51,110 nucleotides of DNA from JAAXKN01 sp050258415 (GTDB lineage: Bacteria; Bacteroidota; Ignavibacteria; Ignavibacteriales; SURF-24). The notes under the pieces are model-generated. The model saw only the letters and a list, made by a program, of their open reading frames with translations. It made no database searches and had not been told where the DNA came from. Positions within the stretch are counted from its first letter, which is position 1, and each line of letters opens with the position of its first letter. Made by a program: the position numbers and the translations under genes. Shown piece by piece: positions 50,730-51,110 of this stretch. Location of the stretch: positions 1-51,110 of the forward strand of contig JBLMYS010000207.1 in the NCBI GenBank assembly GCA_050258415.1. Reading direction: 5' to 3'.

Positions 50730-51110
50730 AAAAACTAACAGCTATTATTTTTATATTTTTATCCTTTGGAATAATTTCAGCTCAGACTCCAACCGGAGAT
50801 GAAGTACTAAAACAGATAGATAAAAATCTTGTAATCGATAAGGCAATAAGCCAGACTACCATGATCATTCACGGCAGGGCCGGTACACGCTCCGTTAAGG
50901 CGAAGACCTGGACCGAGGGGCGCGACAAGGCTTTTGTTGAATATACAGACCCGCCGCGTGAAAAAGGGAAAAAGATGTTAAAACTGGGCGACCAGATATG
51001 GAATTACATTCCGGAGCCGACCGACAGAATTATTACAATCTCAGGACACCTTTTAAGGCAGTCTGTTATGGGTTCCGACCTTTCATACGAGGATATAACT
51101 GAAAACAGGA
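50726..51110 (+). CDS. LolA-like outer-membrane lipoprotein-sorting protein, cut by edge
   Basis: The frame opens at ATG 50726, overlapping the previous stop, and runs 128 codons off the window. A signal peptide (1-19, ending ISAQ) is followed by a LolA-like fold region (ISQTTMIIHGRAGTRSVKAK, KMLKLGDQIWNYIPEPTDR, LRQSVMGSDLSYEDI), matching the family named outer membrane lipoprotein-sorting protein. It should be a periplasmic carrier or a surface-facing protein for a hydrophobic cargo. As last visible gene of the operon it completes the inner membrane-periplasm-outer membrane path. The C-terminus is not visible. Confidence 0.88.
   Translation, partial: MKKLTAIIFIFLSFGIISAQTPTGDEVLKQIDKNLVIDKAISQTTMIIHGRAGTRSVKAKTWTEGRDKAFVEYTDPPREKGKKMLKLGDQIWNYIPEPTDRIITISGHLLRQSVMGSDLSYEDITENR

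Overview
The window looks like chromosomal DNA from the Ignavibacteria/Chlorobi-Bacteroidota branch. Three secreted proteins end in an NYPNPFNP-type C-terminal domain, the type IX secretion (T9SS) sorting signal common in Ignavibacteriales. The outer-membrane proteins, the DUF4783- and DUF6588-like proteins and the wealth of PAS/GAF histidine kinases fit the same group. No tRNA, rRNA, CRISPR array, IS element or prophage was seen. Both edges cut a gene.

Layout. 1-4.4 kb: a cut alpha/beta hydrolase, then a molybdopterin oxidoreductase with a small helical ferritin-like protein, divergent from a hemerythrin. 4.5-20 kb: three soluble or membrane PAS/GAF kinases, a T9SS-exported beta-propeller protein, a chemotaxis receptor, a ClC chloride channel with CBS domains, a Ric/YtfE di-iron repair protein with a recognisable promoter, and a small NADP-binding oxidoreductase. 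20-24 kb: a 95-residue orphan, an exported protein resembling the dimethylformamidase large subunit, and another kinase. 24-31 kb: a same-strand signalling island of membrane PAS/GAF kinase, stand-alone receiver, receiver-kinase fusion and CHASE3-like kinase. 31-37 kb: mostly metabolic and envelope genes (DAHP synthase, DUF6588 protein, CoA-type Nudix hydrolase, DUF4783 protein, acyltransferase, aldo/keto reductase). 37-45.6 kb: a large secreted subtilisin, a small barrel-like protein, a TonB-type receptor and one more HDLQEP kinase. 45.8 kb to the end: a tightly coupled operon TetR, outer-membrane protein, LolD-like ATPase, two FtsX-type permeases and a LolA-like protein, probably a trans-envelope lipid or lipoprotein export system.

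How it fits together. Seven histidine kinases and one receiver-kinase fusion share only one stand-alone receiver, so signalling is probably cross-wired. Three di-iron or ferritin-like proteins (hemerythrin, Ric, ferritin-like) and the nitrate-reductase-like molybdoenzyme suggest O2/NO or redox stress handling; a candidate FNR/DNR box upstream of ric supports this.

The most unusual feature is a set of heptanucleotide tandem repeats of several unrelated sequences (AATTAAA, ATTCAAA, CTTAAAA, TAGTAxx, TTCGACG). They occupy intergenic DNA and repeatedly begin at, or within a few bases of, a stop codon. In most of them the period of 7 puts stop codons into all three frames just past the gene end.
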